This document shows, in pieces, positions 55,391 to 64,000 of a stretch of 64,000 nt of DNA (the stretch's first letter is position 1; every line of letters starts with the position of its first letter). Origin of the DNA: Euleptes europaea (taxonomy: Eukaryota; Chordata; Lepidosauria; Squamata; Sphaerodactylidae); NCBI RefSeq assembly GCF_029931775.1, contig NC_079318.1:73877614-73941613 (forward strand), in the 5' to 3' direction. A model generated the notes under the pieces. That model saw only the letters and a program-made list of their open reading frames with translations, did no database searches and was not told where the DNA came from. The position numbers and the translations under genes are program-made.

Positions 55391-55797
55391 TTCTATGAAG
55401 GGCTGTCATATAGAGGATGGTGCCGAGTTGTTTTCTGTTGCCCCAGAAGGTCGGACCACAACCAACGGATTAAAATTAAATCAAAAGCGTTTCCATCTAG
55501 ACATTAGGAAGAATTTTCTAACAGTTACAGTGGTTCCTCAGTGGAACAGGCTTCCTTGGGAGGTGGTAAGTGCTCCTTCCCTGGAGGTTTTTAAGCAGAG
55601 GCTAGATGGCCATCTATCAGCAATGCTGTTTCTATGACCTTAGGCAGTTCATGAGAGGGAGGGCATCTTGGCCATCTTCTGGGCATGGAGTAGGGGTCAC
55701 TGGGTGTGTGTGGGGGAGATAGTTGTGAAATTCCTGCATTGTGCAGGAGGTTGGACTAGATGACCCTGGTGGTCCCTTCCAACTCTATGATTCTATA
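55391..55797 (+). mobile_element. CR1 LINE 3' end with intact terminus
   Basis: 'gggctgtcatatagaggatg', 'gatggtgccgagttgttttc', 'gacattaggaagaattttct' and 'gttggactagatgaccctgg' are followed by 'tccaactctatgattctata'. The ORF2 C-terminus is legible (RKNFLTVTVVPQWNRLPWEV). Confidence 0.9.
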
Positions 55798-55997
55798 TTC
55801 CTGGACTTCCCCAGATTTAAGGTTGCATGTCCCTTCCCTAAAACGTCCCAATTTCCTCCCATCTACCTTTTATAAGTGCGCCCTCCTATTGGTGTGTGTG
55901 CGTATGCATGTGTGATCAGGCACTTAGTGTAGGTGCTTTACATTTATATTTCTTTTTATTTTATTTTGTATACAATAAAGTTGCTTGTGTTTACAAT

Positions 55998-55999
<2 letters not shown>

Positions 56000-56030
<31 letters not shown>
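56000..56030. repeat. (TC)n microsatellite
   Basis: About 15 TC units. Confidence 0.97.
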
Positions 56031-56034
<4 letters not shown>

Positions 56035-56474
56035 CCTTTCTTCATAATTTTATTTTTGGGTACCCCCTACTGAGATCCACCCTGGTATACAGAGACTACA
56101 AGGTCTTGTGTTATTCCTTTCTGGAACCCTTTTAAAGCTAATCTCCCCTTCTCTGGATCCAGTTTGGGTAACAGATCCTATGTTAACAGAGACTGCTGTT
56201 AAGTACATGGGAGAGGAATGATGGTGCAAGGATTCTGGCGCATACATGTTCAACAAAGAAACTACAGATGAGAGGAGGCATTTTTAGTGCCTCCCCTCCA
56301 TGCTTAAAAAAAACAAATCTCCTAAAACTAGTACACCACAGAAGGCTAAGTCTTCCTCTGCTGTTTTCTATATTTATGGAATTTGGTGTGGGAGAGCATT
56401 CAAAAACATGATTTCCCCCATCTGCTGTAGTACAGTTCACATTCCGTTTCACTGCATTTACGCAGAGCTTAGCT

Positions 56475-56480
56475 TTTATT
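56475..56480 (-). promoter_or_regulatory. polyadenylation signal AATAAA of MSRA
   Basis: TTTATT on the + strand gives AATAAA on the - strand, about 140 bases after the MSRA stop codon. Position and hexamer are both good. Confidence 0.6.
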
Positions 56481-56619
56481 TATAAGAAGGTACCATGGCA
56501 CCTGCCCATGGGCGAGTACACTGAAGACAGCAGTCAAACTGTAGCACAAATCCAGAGCGCATTTTCCACCTGTTCCACAGATTGTATTGAAGCGTTGAGC
56601 ATCATTGTATAAGTAAAGC

Positions 56620-56784
56620 TCACTCCTTCCCACCAATAGAGCAAGAAATCCCAGTGCCTCCCAGTCCGCAATAGCCACTGGGGCGCTTGCTTAGATACTG
56701 CTGGTGGTAATCTTCAGCATAGTAGAACTCTGGGGCTTCATGAATTTCAGTTGTGATTGCACCGAAGCCATTCTCTGTCAATAC
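56620..56784 (-). CDS. MSRA: MSRA, last coding exon
   Basis: 54 residues plus stop, after a strong acceptor ('cttccccttttttggcag'). The protein reads [20 protein letters not shown], then [20 protein letters not shown] and [14 protein letters not shown]. From memory, human MSRA ends with [20 protein letters not shown] and GLGGTGVSCPVGIKK. The two C-terminal recycling cysteines (GYCG and GISC) are kept; they regenerate the catalytic Cys (in an exon outside the window) by disulfide exchange with thioredoxin. MSRA reduces methionine-S-sulfoxide in free and protein-bound form, in cytosol and mitochondria. The remaining exons must lie beyond 64000 because MSRA introns are very long; none was seen between here and the window end. 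Confidence 0.96.
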   Translation of the reverse strand, partial: VLTENGFGAITTEIHEAPEFYYAEDYHQQYLSKRPSGYCGLGGTGISCSIGGKE

Positions 56785-58070
56785 CTGCCAAAAAAGGGGA
56801 AGAGAGAACATCATAGGAACTGCATTAAGAAACTGCATTCATGGTTGATGATAAATAAGAAACCAGGTAACCAAGAGAGCTAGCGTTGTTCAGTGGGGAA
56901 GCATTAGGCTTGCATATTGGTTTCAGAACACCCTTGCCAACTGAATGGACCTCCAGAGTTACTGAATAATTAGAAATGCAGACAAATGGGAGTGCTGCTC
57001 ATTTGCCAGCTCCAGAAGGTGCAACAGAAATGTAGCCATTCGTATACCACCACCACCCCTGACTGTGAAGTTCTGAGATTTTTCCAGCTGACAGAAAAAT
57101 AGTGCCTTGGATCCTATAGCATCGTTTCCCTCGCGCTTCTCTCTGGCTGCTGTTGAGGCTTCCATATGCTGCTGTGCCTGCTTTCCCTGCTGCATTTTTG
57201 CATGCATAAGGGCTACTTGAAAAACTCCGATCTTGCGCAAGCAGAAGCGCCAGTGGCAGAGGAAGCAAGCACTGCAGCGGAGGAAAGCCTCTGCAGTGGC
57301 CAGAGAGAAACACAACCGGGGAACGATGACATAGGATCCAAGCCAGTGAGAAGGCTGGACAATGCGAGGATGGGTAGAGACTGACACGGGAGCACTAAGG
57401 GTGGGGAAGAGCTGAGTCACTGTGGAAGTGCAAATAAGAGAGGACTGGAATAGTCTGAGAAAGTATGGAGAAAGAAATGGGCATTGAAAAGGGACAAGAA
57501 AGGAGAAGGAAGTCACTTGTCAAGCAGAGATAGGAAGCACTGTGGTAGGAACGGTGGGGGGAGGGGAAGGGGTGAGCACAATTGGACATTATTATGAATC
57601 ATTTTTATTGATATACACAGCAAAAAAAAAAAAAAACACCTCTCCCTATGTTACAGAAGTCACTCCTCTTCAAAGTAAGACCTTATTCTTCAGTAATGAC
57701 CATGTGGTAATTTTTCTGCAGAGGTCCCAACCTCCCAGCTGTGCAGCCTCCAGCCACAGGAGGGCCTGTTTCCATAATAAAACTACTCATTCTGGAAACG
57801 GATCACAAGGTGATTCACACAGAAGCCCAGGTCCACTCATCCTACCACCACCATGCTAGCTCTGTTCCAAGGTATGTTTTTCAGCTTTGAGCATGCAACT
57901 TCACACAATGGAAAATGCTCACTCAGCAGGTGCTGAGTTTATGGAGAAGCCAGTGGAGCTAGGAAGGATGAGGTAGGTCTCCACGTGAGGTGATGCTGAA
58001 CTCAACTGTGTGAGAATCCCTGAGCACACCCACGGATGTCAACCAAGCAAGCAGGCTGCAAGCTAATAAT
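56785..58070 (-). other. MSRA last intron, proximal part
   Basis: No second MSRA exon or other gene is recognised. A frame of 185 residues (57516-56959) has no splice context or domain. A poly-A tract occurs near 57621. Confidence 0.5.
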
Positions 58071-58074
58071 TATT

Positions 58075-58290
58075 GTGCGATGTCAAGTCACAAACCACTC
58101 ACGGCCACCCCCATAGAGTTTTCAAGGCAAGAGCGGAGCAAGGGTGGTTTGCCATTGCCTTCCTCTGCATAGCAACCCTCAGTCTTCATAGCAACTTCCC
58201 AGTCTCCCCTTCCAAGTATTAACCACAGCCGACCCTGCATAGCTTCCCAATTCTGATGAGATCAGGCTAGTCTGGACTATTCAGACTGTA
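58075..58290 (-). repeat. 5S rRNA-derived SINE with Bov-B-type tail
   Basis: Its tail 'gatgtcaagtcacaaaccac' is at the left and its head 'gcatagcttcccaattctga' with 'gatcaggctagtctggacta' at the right. Moderately diverged. Confidence 0.8.
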
Positions 58291-58393
58291 AGCTACCAGC
58301 AAAGTATTTTCATGGATACATACTTTGCATAAGGGGGGAAAATCTTTTTTTTTTTTTTTTGCTTTCCGTAGTAAAATTCCACATTTTGTGTAA

Positions 58394-58435
58394 ATTATGC
58401 AAATTAAACAACTTTTCCTGTCTAATTTGCATAAT
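58394..58435. other. perfect 13-bp hairpin carrying paired octamer motifs
   Basis: attatgcaaatta (58394-58406) and taatttgcataat (58423-58435) are exact complements separated by 16 bases. Each contains the ATGCAAAT octamer bound by POU-domain factors. Confidence 0.6.
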
Positions 58436-59356
58436 CTATTGTGCTCCTGTTAGGTATATGAGAAAACAAGTCAGTGCAGGGCAATGAAATCCCACCACTG
58501 GTTTTTAAGTTAACTCTTCATTTGGTTCTTAAACACTGCATCTATTTGCTATTTATCATCTTATTGAAAAAAAGTACACATTAAGGTGAAATACATGATT
58601 ACGCTGTCAACCAGAAAAATACTTACAATAAGTTTTCATTATTGCCTTGAAATGATTTTACAGATTACTGTAGTGAAAGGGTATCCATCTCTCATTCAAT
58701 TTCTTAATTATTTGCCTGTATTTTTGTATACCGGTATAGCGAGTTTGGAGTTTGTAACATATGAATTGGCCCTGAGATTATGCTGAAACTTGTCCTAAGT
58801 AACCAATCCAGTGCTAGGACACTGTAATAGTCACAAATACACAGGCTTGAAGGGAAGAGAACAGAAGGTTCTCAAGCTCAAATAGGTAGGCTAGTTGGAA
58901 GCGTTAGTTCACCGTGCAAACATGAAGTGATTGAGGAGGTACAGTCTGATCTTCAGTATGCTGAAATGATACTACAGGCTTCCCTAGATTAATTCAAGAT
59001 TCATGTTGATGGAACACTCTGAACTCAGATGAATCCAAACAGGGTTTTTGTTTCCTTTTTTGTCATCTGTCACGTAAAATCATAGAAGGAGGTAGTGAGG
59101 TTTGTCCCATAATCTGGATCCTGGGATTGTTTGCGCTCTTGGTGTGTAAAGAAGTGCAAACTCTTCCCCCTTCTTTGCCATTGCTTTGTCCTGTCTCCTT
59201 CCTCAGCAACTTTTCTTTTTTCAACATGGTGGATTTGGGACATTGTACCTGTGCATCCATTTACCGGAGAAACCTTTCTGATTGAACCCGCTACTTAAGG
59301 TGTCATAATTGTACACATTCAACATTAAAAATAAATTATGCGCGCATCTATCTAAC

Positions 59357-59441
<85 letters not shown>
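59357..59441. repeat. compound microsatellite (TGTC)n(TC)n(TATC)n
   Basis: Ten or so TGTC units, a short TC run, then about eight TATC units. Confidence 0.97.
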
Positions 59442-60210
59442 GGAATACATCACTTATGTAGTTTTAGGTCAAGGAAGTATAGGAAATGTATTTACACTAT
59501 GGCAAAACTGGACTGAAATGCATCAATATGGCTGCTCTGCACGCAACCTTGGGCATTACCAGTTTGACTTCTGAAGTGGCTTCCTAGACATCTTTCTCCT
59601 TGCTGCAAAGAGGATGAAAACAAAGTATTATGGGAAACATAAAATAGTGTTGGAAAGTTAAAAGTCCCAGTGTCTGAGCCTTAATTAACTATCGACGTAG
59701 CTAGTCATAGACCCAGACATTATGTTTGTCTGGATAGTCAAGCCTATTTATATGGCACCGAGCAAAAGTATTTACAGCAGATGTTTTGTCATTCTCTCTT
59801 TCATCCCCATATACTTGTCCCCTCCTCCTTAAACATCTGCACCAGGATCCCCCACCTTGTTGAGCTCATGAGCAATTTGGGGAGAACACTGAAGGGGTGA
59901 CATCGCAAAATGGCTGCCACGGGGTCTGCTTAGTCTTCATCCCCAATTAAAACTCAGTTCACATCACAGGGTTAAACCACTGTCTGCATTGTACCCTCTT
60001 AGGATTCCAAATGGGACTTCATATGATAAATGCTTCAACAAGCAACAGCAACAACAAAATCTGTCCCTGTCGAAAACCAGGAAACCAGAGAGAAGGGTTC
60101 TTGACTTGCTAGTTTTCTGTGGGGAAAGGGGGGGGCAGCACTTCCTACCATGATAGCCCTCACCTGCATTCTGAAGTGATACTTTTGCCAATAAAACATT
60201 CGTTTGCAGA

Positions 60211-60211
60211 T

Positions 60212-60250
<39 letters not shown>
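60211..60250. repeat. (TC)n(AC)n microsatellite
   Basis: About nine TC units followed by about ten CA units. Confidence 0.95.
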
Positions 60251-60251
<1 letters not shown>

Positions 60252-60799
60252 TGAAATGGGACCAGCTCTCTTATTTCTATCTCGGTATGGGCCAGTAAAC
60301 GGGTTTTGGACTACTGCCACAACCAAGAGCCAGCAGAGTAAGCAGGAACGGCACCTGATCTCATTGTGCTCATTGAGGAAAATAGCCATTCCAGAGAGTG
60401 GCCTCTCTGGATGCTGGCTCTCAGAACATTAATCAAGGCCTCTCAGTGTGCCTTGAACCACAAAAGGATCCTGCTGCATTAGCATTCCACCAAAGAAAGA
60501 ACTGTACTTGCATATACATTCCCCGCAAATAGGTCAGACTGTACCAATGACATAACAAAGACTGTTCGGAATTGCCCGACGATGCCACATGACACTGATG
60601 GAACCCAGACGGCTCCCAAGCACACCCTCGACCTGCCTACAGATCTACACTTTGCTTCTTTATATGGAAAGACTCCCAGAACTCTCCCCTCCATCCAGTC
60701 AGAGGACATACTAGGCTCCCTCTCCCTCTCTTGCCCCCCTCCTCTCTTTTGAAGCCAGAATCTGTCCCTGAAGCTCCCTTCTCGCTGCATCCAAACTAG

Positions 60800-61037
60800 A
60801 AGAAGAGTTGGTTTTTATATCCCGCTTTTCTCTACTGTAAGGAGTCTCAAAGCAGCTTACAATCAGCTCCCCACCCCCAATAGGCACCTTGTGAGGTAGG
60901 TGGGGACGAGAGAGTTCTGAGAGAACTGTGACTAGCCCAAGGTAACCCAGCAGGCTTCATGAGGAGGAGTGCAGAATCAAACCTGATTCTCCAGATTAGA
61001 GTCCGCTGCTCTTAACCACTGCACCATGCTGGCTCTC
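60800..61037 (-). repeat. tRNA-derived Sauria-like SINE
   Basis: 'agaagaagagttggttttta' (3' end), 'ggtaggtggggacgagagag', 'tctccagattagagtccgct' and 'cttaaccactgcaccatgct' (head), in reverse. Complete but without the Bov-B-type tail. Confidence 0.88.
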
Positions 61038-63036
61038 TACCCATTTGTGCACGTGTTTTTCTGCTTAAGTCTCTGTCTACCACAGCATCATAAGGCCTGT
61101 GCCCTTTGACTCTCTGGGTTGTTTTAATGCCTGGACATTTAAACCTCTGCACTGGGAACTGAACCTATGCCAGATCTGCATGAGCAAGCAGCTATAGCCA
61201 GCTCTCCCCACCACCACCACCCTTACCTAACACTGCACAATGTGCGGCTGCTTGGAATATTTGGCTCTTGATGTGGGCTTCTAGTCTTGGGTCTCACGGA
61301 ATGCTTGGTATTATTTTGACTGCTTCAGGTTGCTAGTTCCCCAGCACAAATATTACACTGTCGCCTCCCCCAACAGACTTTCACTGTGTCTGAATTCTCA
61401 GCGCGCCTTCTGAGCTTGTTGAGGCTCTTTGCTACTCCATCAGAGATTGCTTGGGCACTGCACAGATTCTTTAAGCTGGGTGTAGAACCAAAGCCAGCAG
61501 CAACTTTAGCATCGGAAGGAGAGGAAAGGAAAGCTTCGACCATGCTTTAGTATAGGTTGGTGCCCAATTGGAAAGTCAGCCATATTCACACCAGAGTGCC
61601 TCCAGGGTTATGTGACTCCCTGGCCACTCTTGGTTAACTGTACAGGTTGACCACCTCAGTGAGAACTAGATGAAAGTGTTAAAGCAGATGCATGTTAAGA
61701 TGAAAATGAGGACGCCACTGAACACGGCATGTGCAGACACCTCCCCACCTCCAATGACTCATTGGAACGCTACTTGTCCTTTTACACCATTTCCTCAGTC
61801 CCATTTCAGGCCTTTGGCTGCTTCTGGAAGGGGAAATGTCCTAAGGGATGACATGGGGCCAGGAAGGCTCCCGCTCCCCTGACTTTCCTCAAACTATTCC
61901 AAACTGAATTATTCAACGGGGCTTTTCCACGCAGGCAATAGGGTAGCCCTGTACAAAATGCAACTGCAGGGTTGGACTGCAGCTTCTTAGCAATGTTAAG
62001 ACTTGGTTTGTAGAAATGGAATTAAGGTCTATATCAAACTAGGGAGATGCGGCTAGAGACCCAAAGGTCAAATTTGTCTGGCAAATTTTGACCTACAGAT
62101 CTCTTATATTGTCCTTGAGGAAAAAAGGAACCTTCTCACTCAAGCCAGTATCTTAAAGGCATTTGCTGCAGCATTTACTTTCAGCCTCACTTTTCTGCAA
62201 TGTATTGGTAGCAGCTAACAAATAAGGGGAACAGGAGGTTAGACTCTGACCTCTGTAGCCTTCCTTATATCCTCCTGTTGGCAAAACCAGAAGCTAAACT
62301 ATCAAAAGCAGAGCTGTGGTAAGAAAAGGCCACTGGGCCCATCACAGGAGTTCTTATAGTAGAAAAGAGAGACTGAAAGTCTATGTTATGATGTATTAAT
62401 TTTTCTGTTGTCAAGGGAGCAGGGAGGTCTACAGTTCTCTAAGCAGGAATTCTGTCTATAACACTGTAGGGTTGAGTGTAAACATTACTTTCAAAAGGAT
62501 AGCTGCTTTGGTTTTTCCTATCAGACTAAAACTAGACCTATTCTTTCAACTATATCCCTCTCCCCTAGTCTAGAACCACTGACTAATTTGACATGCAAAA
62601 AAAATTAATAGTAATAATTGGTCACTGAAATATAGTGGTCAGCTAGATCCTGAGTAGAGGTCTTTAAGTCCTGCAGAAATGTGCTGGTCACCATATTCTG
62701 GATCAGCTGAAACTTCTGAAGGCTTTCCCATGTCTTCCCCATATATATTGCAGCAGTCAATTATAGACTTTACTACAACATATTGCAAGATTATTCTTTT
62801 TAAGAGGTGCCACAACTGAAGATGGTGAAAAGCACTTATGGCAGCTATGGGGTGAGTCAGAGGGGGAGGATCTGATGCAATTGCCTTCTGGACTGAAGAA
62901 TGTCCAGTCCCGTCCCCCCCCTCCCGCCCGGGTATCTCCTATAGGTTTTTTAAACCCCAGCTCTCCACAATCAAATAAAAAGGGGGACACAAGCTTTGAT
63001 TAAAGGATTGGTGGCGTGTAAGCTATGAGCTCCTTA
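61038..63036. other. MSRA intronic sequence; small L2-like scraps
   Basis: 'aaactgaattattcaacggg' near 61898 resembles the L2 3' region of 39665. 62640-62830 resembles L2-associated sequence ('ctggatcagctgaaacttct'). No gene recognised. Confidence 0.4.
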
Positions 63037-63336
63037 AAGGTAAAGGTAGTCCCCTGTGCAAGCACCGGCTCATTACTGACCCATGGGGTGACATCAAATC
63101 CCAATATTTACTAGGCAGGCTTTGTTTATGGCGTGGTTTGCCACTGCCTTCCCCAGCCACCTTCCCTTTACCCCCAGCAAGCCGGGTACTCATTTTACTG
63201 ACCTTGGAAGGATGGAAGGCTAAGTCAACCTTGAGCCAGCTACCTGAAACCGACTTCCGTTGGGATTGAACTCAGGTTGTGAGCAGAGCTTTTGACTGCA
63301 GTACTGCAGCTTACCACTCTGCACCATGGGGCCCCT
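63037..63336 (-). repeat. tRNA-derived SINE ('gcgcagagtggtaag' family)
   Basis: Close to the copy at 45801: 'ggtaaaggtagtcccctgtg', 'cccagcaagccgggtactca', 'gggattgaactcaggttgtg' and 'cagcttaccactctgcacca'. Confidence 0.9.
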
Positions 63337-63401
63337 TAAAAGCCTCTTATTTGGAAACCTGCTAGACCAAGGCTGTGCTTATTTGCGAAGTATACAGAGA
63401 T

Positions 63402-64000
63402 AACAGAGTTTCACTTACCTGTAACGGTTGTTCATCTGGTGGATCTTCTATGCAGTAACACATTGGGGACTGTGCAGGCGCAGGCCAGCCACGGATAAGA
63501 TTTGTCAGCTTCTAGCAAAATCGAAAGTGAAAGTGCTCCCCCTCCCCTCGGGGTATGTAGCCTTCCCGCCCAACGGTCACATGACCCAGGGGGAGGGAAC
63601 ACTCTCCCCTCCAGTTCTCCAACCTGCCGCCAAGGAACCACCCACATGTATTGCAGAGAGGTCCCACAGCGGGGAAGGAGGGAGGGATGTGTTACTGCAT
63701 AGAAGATCCACCAGATGAACAACAGTTACAGGTAAGTGAAACTCTGTTTTCATCTGAGTGGCTTCTATGCAGTCCCACATTGGGAGAGTAGCAAGCTCGG
63801 TTGCCCGGATGGTGGGTGTGGGACAGTCACCGAAACAATGACTGCAAGACGGCACGTCCCATTGCTGCCTCTCTAGATGAAACCACATCGACCGCATAGT
63901 GCTTCATGAAAGTAGAAGGGGTCGACGATGTCGCCTCTCGACAGATGTCTCAGAGGTCGATTTTAGACGAAAAGGCGACGGAGGCAGCGTAAGCTCTTGT
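63402..64000 (-). mobile_element. fossil DIRS-like (tyrosine-recombinase) retroelement, terminal part, continuing past the window
   Basis: The - strand of the right part (63800-64000) reads DICREATSSTPSTFMKHYAV and REAAMGRAVLQSLF, resembling the C-terminal end of the tyrosine recombinase of DIRS-type elements. To its left lies the terminal region with 62-bp arms in inverted orientation (63402-63463 and 63687-63748, one mismatch) and a further partial direct copy (63749-63788). Inverted terminal structures are typical of this family. The copy looks broken, with at least one break visible in the part that falls in this window. The arms are nearly identical, which suggests a fairly young insertion or homogenised ends. 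A DNA transposon with long inverted ends is the alternative. Confidence 0.55.

Larger units (their letters stand above)
58290..60795. other. MSRA intronic sequence with microsatellites
   Basis: Nothing coding is recognised. Two simple-repeat tracts and a short perfect hairpin (listed separately) are the visible structure. Confidence 0.45.

Noticed and set aside
56959-57516. 185-residue open frame on the - strand upstream of the MSRA exon
   Set aside because: It lies in the MSRA intron, has no MSRA or other family similarity, and has no matching splice sites.
63428-63722. Two 96-residue frames on opposite strands with the same first and last residues
   Set aside because: Their shared ends come from the 62-bp inverted repeat of the DIRS-like terminus and do not indicate two genes.

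Overview
This is a vertebrate nuclear window, almost certainly from a squamate reptile (lizard, gecko or snake; species not determinable from what I can see). Three conserved genes flank a very repeat-rich interior. In order they are the 3' end of RP1L1 (photoreceptor doublecortin family, + strand, window start to 1090), four coding exons of a PRSS55-like serine protease (- strand, 45384 down to 40255), and the last coding exon of MSRA (methionine sulfoxide reductase A, - strand, 56784-56620). As I recall human 8p23.1, MSRA, PRSS51/PRSS55 and RP1L1 lie side by side with matching relative orientations, so the order supports all three calls. 56785 to the window end would be the last intron of MSRA.

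The squamate call rests on the repeats: CR1 and L3-like LINE tails, L2 fragments, a Bov-B (RTE) LINE fragment, 5S rRNA-derived and tRNA-derived SINEs with a Bov-B-type 3' end, a tRNA-Ala-like SINE, and an L1 fossil. The commonest single element is a ~205 bp non-autonomous hAT-type MITE (ends TAGGGTTGCCA / TGGCAACCCTA). It is present in a dozen or more full or partial copies, several with perfect 8-bp target duplications.

Layout: 1-1090 RP1L1 tail exon; 1091-~1655 its 3' UTR; 1.7-18.5 kb mixed MITEs, SINEs, CR1 and L2; 18.9-22.6 kb a degraded L1 carrying at least three later insertions; 23-30 kb nested MITEs, an L3-like LINE split by a ~1.3 kb repeat block, and L2; 30.4-30.85 kb Bov-B; 31-40 kb MITE/SINE/L2; 40.2-45.4 kb the protease gene with repeat-filled introns; 45.6-56 kb SINEs, CR1 and unrecognised sequence; 56.5-56.8 kb MSRA; 57-63 kb intronic sequence with microsatellites and SINEs; 63.4-64.0 kb the end of a DIRS-like (tyrosine-recombinase) retroelement fossil running off the window. 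I found no CRISPR, operon or bacterial-type feature, and no free-standing functional RNA gene. Every tRNA- or 5S-like sequence sits inside a SINE.

The points of most interest are the protease and the transposon archaeology. The protease keeps its catalytic triad but has altered substrate-pocket residues and no visible IVGG activation motif. The transposon archaeology includes target-site-proven nested insertions, paired inverted structures and a transposon-derived 3' flank immediately after the protease stop codon.
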